From contig DDET01000067.1 of NCBI GenBank assembly GCA_002336915.1, positions 15,403-67,662 on the forward strand: a DNA stretch of 52,260 nucleotides, in the 5' to 3' direction. The stretch comes from Bacteroidetes bacterium UBA1947. GTDB lineage: Bacteria > Bacteroidota > Bacteroidia > Chitinophagales > Chitinophagaceae. Of this stretch, positions 24,901 through 34,753 are shown one piece after another (position 1 is the first letter of the stretch; each line of letters starts with the position of its first letter). The notes beneath the pieces were generated by a model. That model saw nothing but the letters and a program-made list of their open reading frames with translations, made no database searches and was not told where the DNA came from. The translations under genes were made by a program, and so were the position numbers.

Positions 24901-27900
24901 AAGTGTAAATTATCCTTTTTCACTTTTTGCCGCCATGCCATTGCTCATACTTTGGGCTGTAGCACCAGCTGTGGCGTGGAAGCTGAGCAAAACACCTGAA
25001 AAACAAGATGCCCGGCTTTCGGCTTCGCAAGTAAGTTTCCTTCGCAGGCTTGCCCGAAAGACCTGGAACTTCTTTGAAACTTTTGTGGGGGCTGAGGATA
25101 ATTGGCTGCCACCTGATAACTACCAGGAAGACCCGAAGGAAGTGATCGCCCACCGGACTTCGCCAACCAATATTGGCATGTCGCTGTTGGCTAATCTTAC
25201 TGCATATGACTTTGGGTATATCTCGCAGGGTTATTTGCTTGAACGGACGACTAATACGATAAATACTTTGACGCAAATGGAGCGCTCGCGGGGCCATTTG
25301 TATAACTGGTACGATACTGTCTCCTTGGCACCCTTGCCGCCACGATATATATCAACAGTGGACAGTGGGAATTTTGCGGGTCACATGCTCACATTGCGAC
25401 AAGGATTGCTCGCGCTAGCCGAAGATCGCATTATAGATTTAAAGACCTTTGAAGGATTACGCGATACGCTTGGAATACTTGAAGAGCAGGTAAGCAATAA
25501 TACGCTTCTGAATGACCTCCAGATTTATTTGGAAACGATTTGCTTGTCACCGCTCATCACGCTTGAAGAAGCTAAGCGGTTTCTTGACTGGCTGAAAAAT
25601 GCAATTGCTACGGTACAGCACACAATGGCCGTACAAGACCAGGAGGTACTGCGCTGGTTGGATATTTTAATGGAGCAGTGCACGAAGGTACATGACGACA
25701 TGGTTTTCCTCGCCCCTTGGCTAGGACTACCATCAGCCCCTGAAAGCTTGAAAAATTTTAAGGTAATCCCTTCTATACCTACCCTAAGCTACCTGGCACA
25801 AATGAAAGACAGGGTACTGCCGGACATCGATTCCTTATATACCTTGAATGCCAGCTCACCGGAAAACAAATGGCTTGATACGCTCAAGGAAGCCGTCATC
25901 GAATCGGCAGAACGGGCCAATGAGCGGATGGCTACGATAGAGCAGTTGGCGGAACAATGTAATGATTTTGCCGAACTGGAATATGAATTCCTGTACGACA
26001 GGTCTAAACATTTACTGACCATAGGTTATAACGTTGATGAGAACCGAAAGGACTCAGGCTCTTATGACCTGTTGGCATCTGAGGCGCGGCTGGCAAATTT
26101 TGTAGCCATTGCACAGGGTAAATTGCCACAGGAGAGCTGGTTTACACTGGGCCGCCTGCTCACGGATGTGAATGGCGCTTCTATATTGCTTTCATGGAGC
26201 GGATCGGCATTTGAGTACCTGATGCCACTGCTTGTAATGCCTACATACGAGAATACCTTGCTGGACCAGACCAATAAGGCAGTAGTAGACAGGCAAATAG
26301 AATACGGGCAACAAAGAGGGGTGCCATGGGGTATATCCGAATCGGGCTACAATATGGTGGATGCAAATTTCAACTACCAGTACCGTGCTTTTGGTGTGCC
26401 GGGCCTTGGTTTGAAACGTGGCTTGAGTGATGACCTTGTAATTGCCCCATATGCAAGTATGCTTTCGTTGATGGTAGCGCCCTATGAATCATGCGTGAAC
26501 CTGGAACGTATGGCATCGCTGGGTTTTCAAGGGAGGTATGGCTTTTACGAGGCTATAGATTATACACCCTCACGCATACCGCGAGGACAGGAAAATGCGA
26601 TAGTGCAATCGTTTATGGCACATCACCAGGGCATGGGGTTGCTTTCCATAGCATATGTGTTATTAGACAGGCCCATGCAAAGGCGCTTTAGCGCCGAATT
26701 ACAATTCCAGGCTACTTCATTACTGCTGCAGGAAAGGATACCTAAAGCAACGATACCCTACACGCATACGACTGATGTAGCTGAAATAAACTTCGCAGCG
26801 GTCAATACCGAGATGAGGATCATTAATACACCTAATACACCAATACCTGAGATACAACTGATATCAAATGGCAAGTACCATGCGATGGTTACTAACTCGG
26901 GTGGGGGTTATAGCCGCTGGAAAGATCTTGCAGTGACCCGCTGGCGTGAGGATACTACTTGCGACAACTGGGGCGTGTTCTGTTACATACGTGATCTGGA
27001 TAACAATATTTTCTGGTCGAATGCTTATCAGCCTACATTAAAACAAGCCGATAGCTACGAAGTTACATTTGCACAAGGCCGTGCCGAGTTCCGCCGCCAT
27101 GATAATAATATTGAAACTTATACCGAAATCGTCGTGTCGCCGGAAGATGATGTAGAACTGAGACGTATTCATCTTACTAATCGATCCCGTAAACGCAGGA
27201 CAATTGAAATAACCAGCTATGCAGAGGTGGTGCTCAACACGCCGGCCGGTGACACAATTCATCCGGCATTTAGCAATCTCTTTGTGCAAACGGAAATCGT
27301 GGCACGGCAGAATGCCATCATCTGCACCCGCAGGCCGCGGTCGGAAGGTGAGCAGGTGCCATGGATGTGCCATGTAATGAAGGCACACGAAGTTAAATAC
27401 CTGGAGGTATCGTATGAGACGGACAGAATGGAATTCATAGGCAGGGGTAATACCGCTGCTACACCGGCAGCGATGGGTGTAGATAAACCCTTGTCGGGAA
27501 AAGAAGGCTCGGTGCTTGACCCTATAGTAGCCATCCGTTACAAATTCGTTTTGGAAGCGGGCGCCTCAGCTACCTTTGATATGCTCATAGGCATAGGCGA
27601 AACAAAGGAGGGATGCCAGGCGCTGGTAGATAAATACCAGGACCGTTACCTTACCGACCGTGTGCTGGAAATGGCATGGACGCACAGCCAGGTGGTGCTG
27701 CGCCAGATAAATGCCACCGAAGTAGATGCCCAGCTATATAACAGGCTGGCCAGCTCTGTTATTTTTGTGAACCCGCAACTGCGTGCGGATAAGGGGATAC
27801 TGCTGACGAACCAGAAAGGGCAGTCGGGCTTATGGAGCTACTCTATTTCCGGCGACTTGCCGATTGTGCTGCTGCGGATAGTAGACTCAGCAAATCTTTT

Positions 27901-30664
27901 GCTGACGAAGCAAATGATACAGGCGCATGCTTACTGGCGCTTAAAGGGCCTGGCCGTTGATCTTGTTATCTGGAACGAGGTATATGGAGGCTATCGCCAA
28001 AACCTGCAGGAACAAATATCGGGCTTTATCGCCGCAGGCATGGGTATCAACTTCACCGATCGGCCGGGTGGTATATTTATTCGCCCCGGCGACCAGATAT
28101 CAAATGAAGACCGCATACTGTTCCAAACGGTAGCCCGCCTTATTATTTCGGACGACATGGGTACGCTGGCCGACCAGGTGAATAGCCGTAAGAATGTAAA
28201 AACCGGCATGCCGGCGCTGCTGCCCACAGCAACTGCAAAGCCCGAAATGTCGAAAGCCTTAGCTGAAAGAGACCTTGCGTTCTTTAATGAGACAGGCGGG
28301 TTTTCGGCAGACGGTAGAGAATATATTATCATCAGCTCGAAACAAAAACCAACTCCTGCCCCATGGGTTAATGTGCTTGCTAATCCGCATTTTGGTACGG
28401 TTATCTCCGAAAGCGGGCAATCTTATACATGGCTGGAGAATGCACATGAAATGCGCCTTTCGCCCTGGAATAATGACCCGGTAAGCGATGCGGGAGGAGA
28501 AGTGTTTTATATACGCGATGAAGAGAGCGGGCATTACTGGTCTCCTACACTATTACCGGCAGGCAACGACGAGACTTATATTACCCGACATGGTTTTGGC
28601 TACTCTGTATTTGAGCATAGTGAAAACGGTATTTTCTCAGAAGTATGGGTATATGTAGATATCGAGGCGAGCATAAAATATGTTTCAATAAAGTTGCGCA
28701 ATGATTCCGCCAGGACACGGAGCCTTTCGGTAACGGGCTACGTAGAATGGGTATTAGGTGACACGAAGGCGAAATCGGCAATGCATGTTGTCTCCGGTAT
28801 TGATCCCGAGCATGGTGTCTTCTTTGCGAAGAATCCGTACAATGCCGAATTCCCGGGATGTGTTGCGTTTTTTGATACAGACGCTTTAAACAAGACATTG
28901 ACCGGCGACAGGGCAGAATTCATAGGCCGTAATGGTTCATTGCAAAATCCGGCTGCAATGAAACGTACAAAGTTATCAGGCAGAACAGGAGCTTCAATGG
29001 ACCCATGCGCTGCGATACAGGTAGCATTCGATCTCTTGGAGGGGCAAGAGCATGAAATTAATTTCAGCCTTGGTGCAGGAAAGGACATGCCTGAAGCACT
29101 TAATAACGCCCTGCTGTCAAGGGGTAGTAAAGCTGCGCAGGAAGCATTGGAGCAAGTACGCAAATACTGGAAGGATACATTGAATACCATACAGGTGGAG
29201 ACACCTGATGATTCACTTAACATATTGACCAATGGCTGGCTTGTTTACCAAACACTGGCTTGCCGCCTCTGGGCGCGTAGTGGCTATTACCAGTCGGGTG
29301 GTGCTTTTGGTTTCAGGGACCAGTTGCAGGATGTCTTATCGCTGCTGCACGCTAAGCCTAAAATAGCACGGGGGCAGATATTGCTCTGTGCTTCGCGCCA
29401 GTTCAAAGAAGGCGATGTGCAGCACTGGTGGCACCCGCCTACCGGTCGTGGTGTACGTACCATGTGCTCCGATGATTTTCTTTGGTTGCCATTTGTAACG
29501 GCCCGGTACGTAAAAACTACAGGTGATAAGAAATTGCTGGATGAAGTAGTGCCATTTCTTGAAGGACGTTTACTAAATCCCGATGAAGAATCTTACTACG
29601 ATATGCCTGTAATTTCAAATGCAACGGCAAACGTTTATGAGCATTGTGTGGCAGCGGTAAAGCACGGACTGCGTTTTGGCAGTCATGGTTTGCCATTGAT
29701 AGGGTCAGGCGACTGGAATGATGGTATGGACAGGGTGGGCAGGCATGGGAAAGGCGAAAGTATATGGCTGGCCTTCTTCCTGTATTATGTACTTACGGAA
29801 TTTAAGGATATTGCGGTCTTACACAATGATCCCCTTTTTGCTGAACAATGTGAAAAAGAAGCGCAACAACTAAAAGAGAATATCGACAAGAACGGTTGGG
29901 ATGGTGAATGGTACCGTCGGGCATATTTTGATGATGGTACACCGCTGGGCTCTAAAGCAAATGCGGAATGCAGGATAGATTCCATTTCTCAAAGCTGGTC
30001 GGTGCTATCAGGTGCCGGTGCTCCGGAACGCTCAGCAAAAGGCATGAATGCAGCCAATAATCAATTAGTACATCGCGACAGCAGGCTGATCCAGCTGCTG
30101 GACCCACCTTTTGATAAAACGGAAATGGACCCGGGCTATATAAAAGGTTATGTGCCCGGTGTACGTGAGAATGGCGGACAGTATACACATGCTGCGATCT
30201 GGATGACTATGGCTGCTGCTAAGATGGGCAATACTGCACTCACATGGGAGCTGCTGCAAATGATCAATCCGCTTAACCACGGCAAAACAGCAGAAGATGT
30301 ATCTATTTATAAAGTGGAGCCATACGTAATGGCTGCTGACGTTTACGGGCGCGCACCACATACCGGCCGCGGCGGCTGGACATGGTATACCGGTTCAGCA
30401 GGCTGGATGTATCAATTGATAATCGAGTCATTCCTTGGCCTGAAGCTTGAATCCGGCAAGTTGATATTTACGCCGTGCCTGCCTGCGGAATGGAATGGGT
30501 TTACAATGCATTATAAGTATAAGACTGCCACTTACCATATACAGGTAACGAGAGCGGTCGGTGAGTCCGAAAAGGCTTTAATAGTTGATGGTGTGAAACA
30601 GCCGAATAATACGATCACGATGGCGGATGATGGCGTTGAACACGCTGCTGAATTAGCCGTATAA
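21986..30664 (+). CDS. Cyclic beta-1,2-glucan synthase-like giant enzyme (GT84 + glycoamylase + GH94)
   Basis: 2892 residues starting at the GTG at 21986; no ATG lies in frame nearby. Layout: N-terminal cytoplasmic helical region (1-420); membrane segments near 420-480, 830-880 and 950-985; a glycosyltransferase domain between the first two groups with TLDTDT at about 639 and RRHRWIRGDWQ at about 786; a glycoamylase-like domain with SWSGSAFEYLMP near 1403 and a YQYRAFGVPG element; then two GH94-type regions, the last with GDWNDGMDRVG at about 2575, whose DWND motif holds the expected catalytic acid. This matches NdvB/ChvB, which make and cyclise beta-1,2-glucan at the inner membrane. No dedicated exporter (NdvA) is in the window. 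The product may be cyclic or linear glucan. Confidence 0.93.
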   Translation: MKNTTAHEFLSRLRSYFQEINDPVRKYANEPPPLRAELYNTRQMEHHGRTLAKKHKTGAGLAKDLLLKRLADNEKMLVAVRNLLADAIKEKNLITPGGEWLLDNFYLIEEHIRTGKRHLPKGYSQGLPWLSDGPSAGLPRVYDIALEIISHSDGRIDVETLGSFIKAYQEVSVLQLGELWAIPIMLRLALIENLRRVSARIAVDRINQNLADYWSGQMIATAENDPKSLILVIADMARSGPPMESSFVAELTRQLMWKGPSLTLPLTWMEQRLSESGMTSNELVNSENQKQAADQVSISNTIGSLRFINALEWREFVESMSLVERILHEDIGGTYLSMDFATRDHYRHVVEKVAKHSSLSENEVATIAIRLAKENAEKNGTADRASHVGYYLVDKGLIQTEKLAQTKYPWDEALQKKVAYRPLVFYLGSIGIITLVLSGIALWKTYADGIHNWLLLLVFVLSAIASSQLALTFVNWLVTLLISPNLLPRMDYSKGIPRENKTLVVVPTIIFSIANVEALVEGLEIRFLANRAANLHYGLLTDYADAEKETLPGDEIILETARKKIEELNEKYSSEDNDIFFLFHRPRKWNPADKIWMGYERKRGKLTELNALLSNGEDGHFSLIEGDLECLKNVRYVITLDTDTLFPHDAGWKLIATMAHPLNRPVYDEVKQRVTEGYSILQPRVAVSLPRGNSSLFSQMHANDAGIDPYTRLVSDVYQDLFAEGSFIGKGIYEIKTFDRALNNRFPENRILSHDLLEGCYARAGLLSDVQLYEENPTKYSTDVSRRHRWIRGDWQISWWFLPIVPDANRKFRKNPLPALSRWKIFDNLRRSLVPLAMLLLFICGWTVLKAPWFWTLCIIGVVVLPSVITVAYKMMKKPIEILLKHHILSSLTTLRNNLYQNIFSLVSLPYEAYFSVDAILRTNWRMLISHKKLLEWKPAGHVEARKIGGIWEAFLAMWISPLLSLVAAVYLSVNYPFSLFAAMPLLILWAVAPAVAWKLSKTPEKQDARLSASQVSFLRRLARKTWNFFETFVGAEDNWLPPDNYQEDPKEVIAHRTSPTNIGMSLLANLTAYDFGYISQGYLLERTTNTINTLTQMERSRGHLYNWYDTVSLAPLPPRYISTVDSGNFAGHMLTLRQGLLALAEDRIIDLKTFEGLRDTLGILEEQVSNNTLLNDLQIYLETICLSPLITLEEAKRFLDWLKNAIATVQHTMAVQDQEVLRWLDILMEQCTKVHDDMVFLAPWLGLPSAPESLKNFKVIPSIPTLSYLAQMKDRVLPDIDSLYTLNASSPENKWLDTLKEAVIESAERANERMATIEQLAEQCNDFAELEYEFLYDRSKHLLTIGYNVDENRKDSGSYDLLASEARLANFVAIAQGKLPQESWFTLGRLLTDVNGASILLSWSGSAFEYLMPLLVMPTYENTLLDQTNKAVVDRQIEYGQQRGVPWGISESGYNMVDANFNYQYRAFGVPGLGLKRGLSDDLVIAPYASMLSLMVAPYESCVNLERMASLGFQGRYGFYEAIDYTPSRIPRGQENAIVQSFMAHHQGMGLLSIAYVLLDRPMQRRFSAELQFQATSLLLQERIPKATIPYTHTTDVAEINFAAVNTEMRIINTPNTPIPEIQLISNGKYHAMVTNSGGGYSRWKDLAVTRWREDTTCDNWGVFCYIRDLDNNIFWSNAYQPTLKQADSYEVTFAQGRAEFRRHDNNIETYTEIVVSPEDDVELRRIHLTNRSRKRRTIEITSYAEVVLNTPAGDTIHPAFSNLFVQTEIVARQNAIICTRRPRSEGEQVPWMCHVMKAHEVKYLEVSYETDRMEFIGRGNTAATPAAMGVDKPLSGKEGSVLDPIVAIRYKFVLEAGASATFDMLIGIGETKEGCQALVDKYQDRYLTDRVLEMAWTHSQVVLRQINATEVDAQLYNRLASSVIFVNPQLRADKGILLTNQKGQSGLWSYSISGDLPIVLLRIVDSANLLLTKQMIQAHAYWRLKGLAVDLVIWNEVYGGYRQNLQEQISGFIAAGMGINFTDRPGGIFIRPGDQISNEDRILFQTVARLIISDDMGTLADQVNSRKNVKTGMPALLPTATAKPEMSKALAERDLAFFNETGGFSADGREYIIISSKQKPTPAPWVNVLANPHFGTVISESGQSYTWLENAHEMRLSPWNNDPVSDAGGEVFYIRDEESGHYWSPTLLPAGNDETYITRHGFGYSVFEHSENGIFSEVWVYVDIEASIKYVSIKLRNDSARTRSLSVTGYVEWVLGDTKAKSAMHVVSGIDPEHGVFFAKNPYNAEFPGCVAFFDTDALNKTLTGDRAEFIGRNGSLQNPAAMKRTKLSGRTGASMDPCAAIQVAFDLLEGQEHEINFSLGAGKDMPEALNNALLSRGSKAAQEALEQVRKYWKDTLNTIQVETPDDSLNILTNGWLVYQTLACRLWARSGYYQSGGAFGFRDQLQDVLSLLHAKPKIARGQILLCASRQFKEGDVQHWWHPPTGRGVRTMCSDDFLWLPFVTARYVKTTGDKKLLDEVVPFLEGRLLNPDEESYYDMPVISNATANVYEHCVAAVKHGLRFGSHGLPLIGSGDWNDGMDRVGRHGKGESIWLAFFLYYVLTEFKDIAVLHNDPLFAEQCEKEAQQLKENIDKNGWDGEWYRRAYFDDGTPLGSKANAECRIDSISQSWSVLSGAGAPERSAKGMNAANNQLVHRDSRLIQLLDPPFDKTEMDPGYIKGYVPGVRENGGQYTHAAIWMTMAAAKMGNTALTWELLQMINPLNHGKTAEDVSIYKVEPYVMAADVYGRAPHTGRGGWTWYTGSAGWMYQLIIESFLGLKLESGKLIFTPCLPAEWNGFTMHYKYKTATYHIQVTRAVGESEKALIVDGVKQPNNTITMADDGVEHAAELAV

Positions 30665-30669
30665 ATTTA

Positions 30670-31710
30670 TTATTGCCCTTTAACCAGGTATACGATACTT
30701 GGGAAGTGATCGCTATAGCCGTTTATCCAGGTTTCGCCAGAAAAGGAGCGATGCGGCTCACCCTTATACTGGCCATACTTTTCCTTTAGGAAGTCTTTAT
30801 TAAACACTTCAGCTTTGTAGTATTGCCAATGCGCGTCATCCTTTTTGAGGAAGGGTGCTGTAAACATCACCTGGTCAAAAAGATTCCATGCGTCGTTCCA
30901 TGCAAGCGTGCCGAGGCCCTTTTTATAAAATGCCACGAAGGGGTTGTATATGCCATTTGGTTTTACTTCCGCACGATCGCCGGTAGCTCCCAGTACTTTA
31001 GCAACACTTGGACTAACGGGATCGTCATTAAGGTCGCCCATGATAAACACTTTGTTGTTTGGGTTTGCCTTCATTAAGGAGTCTACGATTTGCCTGTCGA
31101 TACCAGCAGCTATGGCACGTTTGGGAGCACTGGCTGCTTCGCCACCGCGCCTCGATGGCCAGTGATTGACTAATACATGGACCGTGTCGCCTGCCAGTAT
31201 GCCGCTTACACGCAATATATCGCGTGTAGTTTCTTTTCCGCCGCTGCCGCCAAGGTTCACATGGTAAGGACGGGCATCGAGAACAGTGAAGTATTTAGGG
31301 TTATATATGAAACCTGTATTAATGCCGCGTGCATCGGGGCCGTAAAAGATCACGTATTTATAACCGCGGTCTTTTATTTCGGGTTGGCTTATAAGCATAT
31401 CCAGCACCTTATTGTTTTCCACTTCCGCAACACCTACAAATGCGGGCCCGTCGGGTGTTACGTCAGTGCCTAATTGCTGAAAAACAGTGGCAAGGTTATG
31501 GGCCTTTTGCTTGAATATCTCGTTAGTGTAGTGATAGTTGCCGGTGGGCGTAAATTCCTCGTCCTGTTTCTGAGGATCATCGTCGGTATCAAAAAAATTT
31601 TCCAGATTATAGAATGCAACAGCGACTACGCTGTAATTCTTTTTTTGAGCTGTGGAGTGTATGCAGAGAAGAAGAAAGGGTAGGAATAGCGTAATTTCCT
31701 TTATGCGCAT
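30670..31710 (-). CDS. Secreted endonuclease/exonuclease/phosphatase family protein
   Basis: 346 residues from the ATG at 31710 (MRIKEITL), which gives a signal peptide ending near HSTAQ; an earlier start at 31773 would add 21 residues before it. EEP-fold motifs: FYNLENFFDT, GVAEVEN with the metal-binding Glu, VNHWPSRRGGEA, VFIMGDLNDDP (the GDxND motif) and GYSDHFPSIVY (the SDHxP motif). Family members cleave nucleic acids or phosphoesters using Mg2+. It is divergent from the TonB receptor/DUF5689 genes, an arrangement often seen with secreted nucleases in Bacteroidota. It would act in the periplasm or outside. Confidence 0.93.
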   Translation of the reverse strand: MRIKEITLFLPFLLLCIHSTAQKKNYSVVAVAFYNLENFFDTDDDPQKQDEEFTPTGNYHYTNEIFKQKAHNLATVFQQLGTDVTPDGPAFVGVAEVENNKVLDMLISQPEIKDRGYKYVIFYGPDARGINTGFIYNPKYFTVLDARPYHVNLGGSGGKETTRDILRVSGILAGDTVHVLVNHWPSRRGGEAASAPKRAIAAGIDRQIVDSLMKANPNNKVFIMGDLNDDPVSPSVAKVLGATGDRAEVKPNGIYNPFVAFYKKGLGTLAWNDAWNLFDQVMFTAPFLKKDDAHWQYYKAEVFNKDFLKEKYGQYKGEPHRSFSGETWINGYSDHFPSIVYLVKGQ

Positions 31711-31861
31711 GTTGTAAATTTTACGCTGCAAAAAACCGAAAAAGAATCCGTTGTTCTCCTGCGGTAAGTACAAGTAACAATTTCTTAATTCAGGTAGGCA
31801 GGCAGGGGTATAGATAATAATTACTTAACAATTCCTTTCGATTCACGGCAACAAACTGGAA

Positions 31862-31869
31862 TAGTTTTG
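31862..31869 (+). promoter_or_regulatory. TAnnTTTG -7 element for the TonB receptor
   Basis: TAGTTTTG matches the Bacteroidota -7 consensus 38 bases before the receptor ATG. No convincing -33 TTTG lies at the right distance. The gap 31711-31907 has no gene. Confidence 0.45.
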
Positions 31870-31907
31870 CGCCCATAATCTTTCCTGAAAACAGCAGCTC
31901 ATTTTAT

Positions 31908-34724
31908 ATGTATTTAAAACTACGTTCTTTATTTTTACTACTCATCCTTTCCTCGCAGGTTTTTGCACAAAATCACAAAAATACTGGTATTGTAAAAGGT
32001 AATTTGATAAAACAAAGTTCCAAACTGCCTGCCTCTGACATACAACTTACTATTCCAAAGTTGAAACTGGCAACTACCACTGATGCGGAAGGGAAATTTA
32101 ATTTTAGTGCGGTCCCTTATGGCTCGTACCAGCTGGTGGTTACAGGATATAATATCAAAAATGATACTTCGAACATAACTGTTAATGGCGGCGTTACAGA
32201 TCTCGGCCAAATAGCGGTAACACTTAACGAAGCAGGGATAGCGCCTGCAAATGCGGAAATACCAACGATATCAATGGAAGAAAACAATACCTCCGTCGAA
32301 GACGAAGGTGTACGGTCCCAGAGCGTTAGCGGCTTGCTGGCTTCGGGGCGTGATCCCTTTGTGAATGCGGTTTCATTTGCTTTAGGCACCTATCATTTTC
32401 ACCCGCGTGGATATGAAGACAATGAACAGGAAATACAGGTAAACGGTATACCGGTGAATGATATAGAAACGGGTGACGTATCCTGGAATCAATGGGGCGG
32501 ACTGAATGACGTTTTTCGCAGCAGGGTAAATACATACGGTTTGCAGGCATCGGAGTATACATTGGGTGGGCTTATGGGCTCGGTATATTTTGACGCTACT
32601 GCAGCAAACCAGCGCAAACAGACACGTGTATCTTATTCGTTAGCAAACAGGAATTATCGCAACAGGCTTATGTTCACGCAGAGCAGTGGCCTAATGAAAA
32701 GCGGCTGGGCATATTCGGTCTCGGTATCAAAACGTTGGGCTAAAGAAGGCTATATACCGGGTACGTTTTATGATGGTTACTCATACTACGGTGCAGTAAG
32801 TAAAGTATATAAGAAGCAGGAATTTAATTTCACGGCTTTTGGCGCGCCAACAAGAAGAGGTAAAGCCTCTCCTGCAACACAGGAAACATTTGACCTTGCC
32901 GGTTCACACTATTACAATCCTGCATGGGGTTATCAAAATGGGGAAAAAAGAAATTCTCGTGTAAACGACTATTTTCAGCCGGTTTTTATCCTTAGCCATG
33001 AGTACAAACCTTCTGAAAAGACAAGATGGAACACGTCGGTCGCTTATCAATTTGGCAAGAACAAAAACTCAAGCATAGATTGGTACCAGGCAACGGACCC
33101 ACGTCCGGATTATTACCAAAAGTTACCAAGTTATTATGAACTCGGTAATATAACCAACGCGCAGGCTGCCGCCGGCCTGAAAGCGCAATTCCAGTCTGGT
33201 CCAGAGTATTCGCAGGTGAACTGGGATAGATTGTACAACAGCAACTATTTAAACGTTCAAACCATTACGAATGTAAATGGAGTGGCTGGCAATGACGTTA
33301 CCGGTAAGAGGTCACTTTACATCCTGAGTGACTATGTGGACGATGTAAAAAAATGGTCTTTTAATACGAACCTTGAGCATACATTAAATCAACACATCAC
33401 GCTATACGGAGGTATTACATTCATAGCCCAAAATACAGAGAGTTACAGGCAGGCTGCGGACCTCCTTGGTGGTGATTTTTATTTAAACCTTAACCAGTTT
33501 ACAAGCAAAGGCCTTGGATTGGGCACATACTCACAAAATAACCTGGATCATCCCAACCAACTAATCAAGAAAGGAGACAAATACAACTATGACTATGTAA
33601 GCCACTACACCAAGGGCTTATTTTGGGCACAATCTACTTTTGCGTATAACAAATTTGACTTTTTCCTCGCGGGTAACATAGGTTTGAACTCTTTTTACCG
33701 TGAAGGCTTGTTCCGCAATGGCCTCTTCCCTAATTCATCATTCGGTAACAGCGATAAGTTGAATTTCCTGTTATATACAGCAAAAGGCGGTGTTACCTAT
33801 AAAATAGACGGGCGCAATTACCTGTTCGTTAACGGCCAGGTAAACACTAATGCGCCTGAAGTAGACAATTCATTTGTATCAATTAATATTCGTAATCAAG
33901 CTATTGATAACCCCACTACTGAAAAGGTACAAAGCATTGAAGGCGGATACCTGATGAAATCACCGCGCCTTAATGCACGCGTTGTTGGTTATGCCACCGC
34001 CACGCAAGACGGGGTTGACCGCAAGCGCTATTATAATAGTTCCAGTGCATTTGAGACATTCATAAATGTTATTGTGCAGAACATAAGCAAGCAGTACATA
34101 GGTACGGAGCTTGCGCTTGATTATAAATTATCTTCCAGCATAGGGCTTACGGCTGTAGCGTCCATCGGGCAAGCATATTATACAAGCAACCCCTCAGCTA
34201 CGGTATATGCTGACAATGATACTGCAACCAACTTCGGGGATAAGCACACGGTCTATTTGAAAAATGCTTACCTCGCATCCGGCCCGCAGTCGGCCTATAC
34301 ACTAGGTGTAAACTACCGCTCAAAGAACTACTGGTTTGCTAACGTTAATTTTAACTACCTCGACCGTAGCTACGTTGAGTTAGCGCCCGATCGTTTCACG
34401 GATGAAGTGGCCGATCTCATTAAGCCCGGCAGCCCGCTTTGGCACCAGGTATTTGACCAGGAGAAACTGCCCTCTGTATTTACTATTGATCTTTTTGCCG
34501 GATACTCTTATAAGCTATCACACCTGAGCAAGAAACTGGGTAACAGCTCATTTTTGTATTTCAGTGTAGGTATAAATAACCTGTTGAATAATACCAATAT
34601 CAAATCCTTTGGTTTTGAACAATTGCGTTATGATTATACGAACAACAACCCCAACTTTTTCGGTAATAAGTACATGTACGGCTATGGCAGGAACTACTTT
34701 GTAAACGTAAGCCTGAAATTCTAA
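31908..34724 (+). CDS. TonB-dependent receptor with carboxypeptidase-regulatory-like N-terminal domain
   Basis: 938 residues. Signal peptide (FLLLILSSQVFA, cleavage before QNHK), then a CarboxypepD_reg-like beta-sandwich (about 27-110: GIVKGNLIKQSSKLPASDIQL, TTTDAEGKFNFSAVPYGSYQL), plug domain (about 140-260: FHPRGYEDNEQEIQVNGIPVND) and a 22-strand barrel ending in NVSLKF with the terminal aromatic residue. No SusD gene follows; the partner is instead the DUF5689 lipoprotein 29 bases downstream. Energised by TonB at the outer membrane. The substrate is not coded in sequence; context suggests a phosphorylated or nucleic-acid-derived nutrient. Confidence 0.93.
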   Translation: MYLKLRSLFLLLILSSQVFAQNHKNTGIVKGNLIKQSSKLPASDIQLTIPKLKLATTTDAEGKFNFSAVPYGSYQLVVTGYNIKNDTSNITVNGGVTDLGQIAVTLNEAGIAPANAEIPTISMEENNTSVEDEGVRSQSVSGLLASGRDPFVNAVSFALGTYHFHPRGYEDNEQEIQVNGIPVNDIETGDVSWNQWGGLNDVFRSRVNTYGLQASEYTLGGLMGSVYFDATAANQRKQTRVSYSLANRNYRNRLMFTQSSGLMKSGWAYSVSVSKRWAKEGYIPGTFYDGYSYYGAVSKVYKKQEFNFTAFGAPTRRGKASPATQETFDLAGSHYYNPAWGYQNGEKRNSRVNDYFQPVFILSHEYKPSEKTRWNTSVAYQFGKNKNSSIDWYQATDPRPDYYQKLPSYYELGNITNAQAAAGLKAQFQSGPEYSQVNWDRLYNSNYLNVQTITNVNGVAGNDVTGKRSLYILSDYVDDVKKWSFNTNLEHTLNQHITLYGGITFIAQNTESYRQAADLLGGDFYLNLNQFTSKGLGLGTYSQNNLDHPNQLIKKGDKYNYDYVSHYTKGLFWAQSTFAYNKFDFFLAGNIGLNSFYREGLFRNGLFPNSSFGNSDKLNFLLYTAKGGVTYKIDGRNYLFVNGQVNTNAPEVDNSFVSINIRNQAIDNPTTEKVQSIEGGYLMKSPRLNARVVGYATATQDGVDRKRYYNSSSAFETFINVIVQNISKQYIGTELALDYKLSSSIGLTAVASIGQAYYTSNPSATVYADNDTATNFGDKHTVYLKNAYLASGPQSAYTLGVNYRSKNYWFANVNFNYLDRSYVELAPDRFTDEVADLIKPGSPLWHQVFDQEKLPSVFTIDLFAGYSYKLSHLSKKLGNSSFLYFSVGINNLLNNTNIKSFGFEQLRYDYTNNNPNFFGNKYMYGYGRNYFVNVSLKF

Positions 34725-34753
34725 AAATAATTTAAACGCTTTAAACGATAAAA

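Noticed and set aside
24265..25297. Several minus-strand frames of 70-125 residues within the glucan synthase gene
   Set aside because: They are opposite strongly conserved enzyme domains and have no start context or family similarity.
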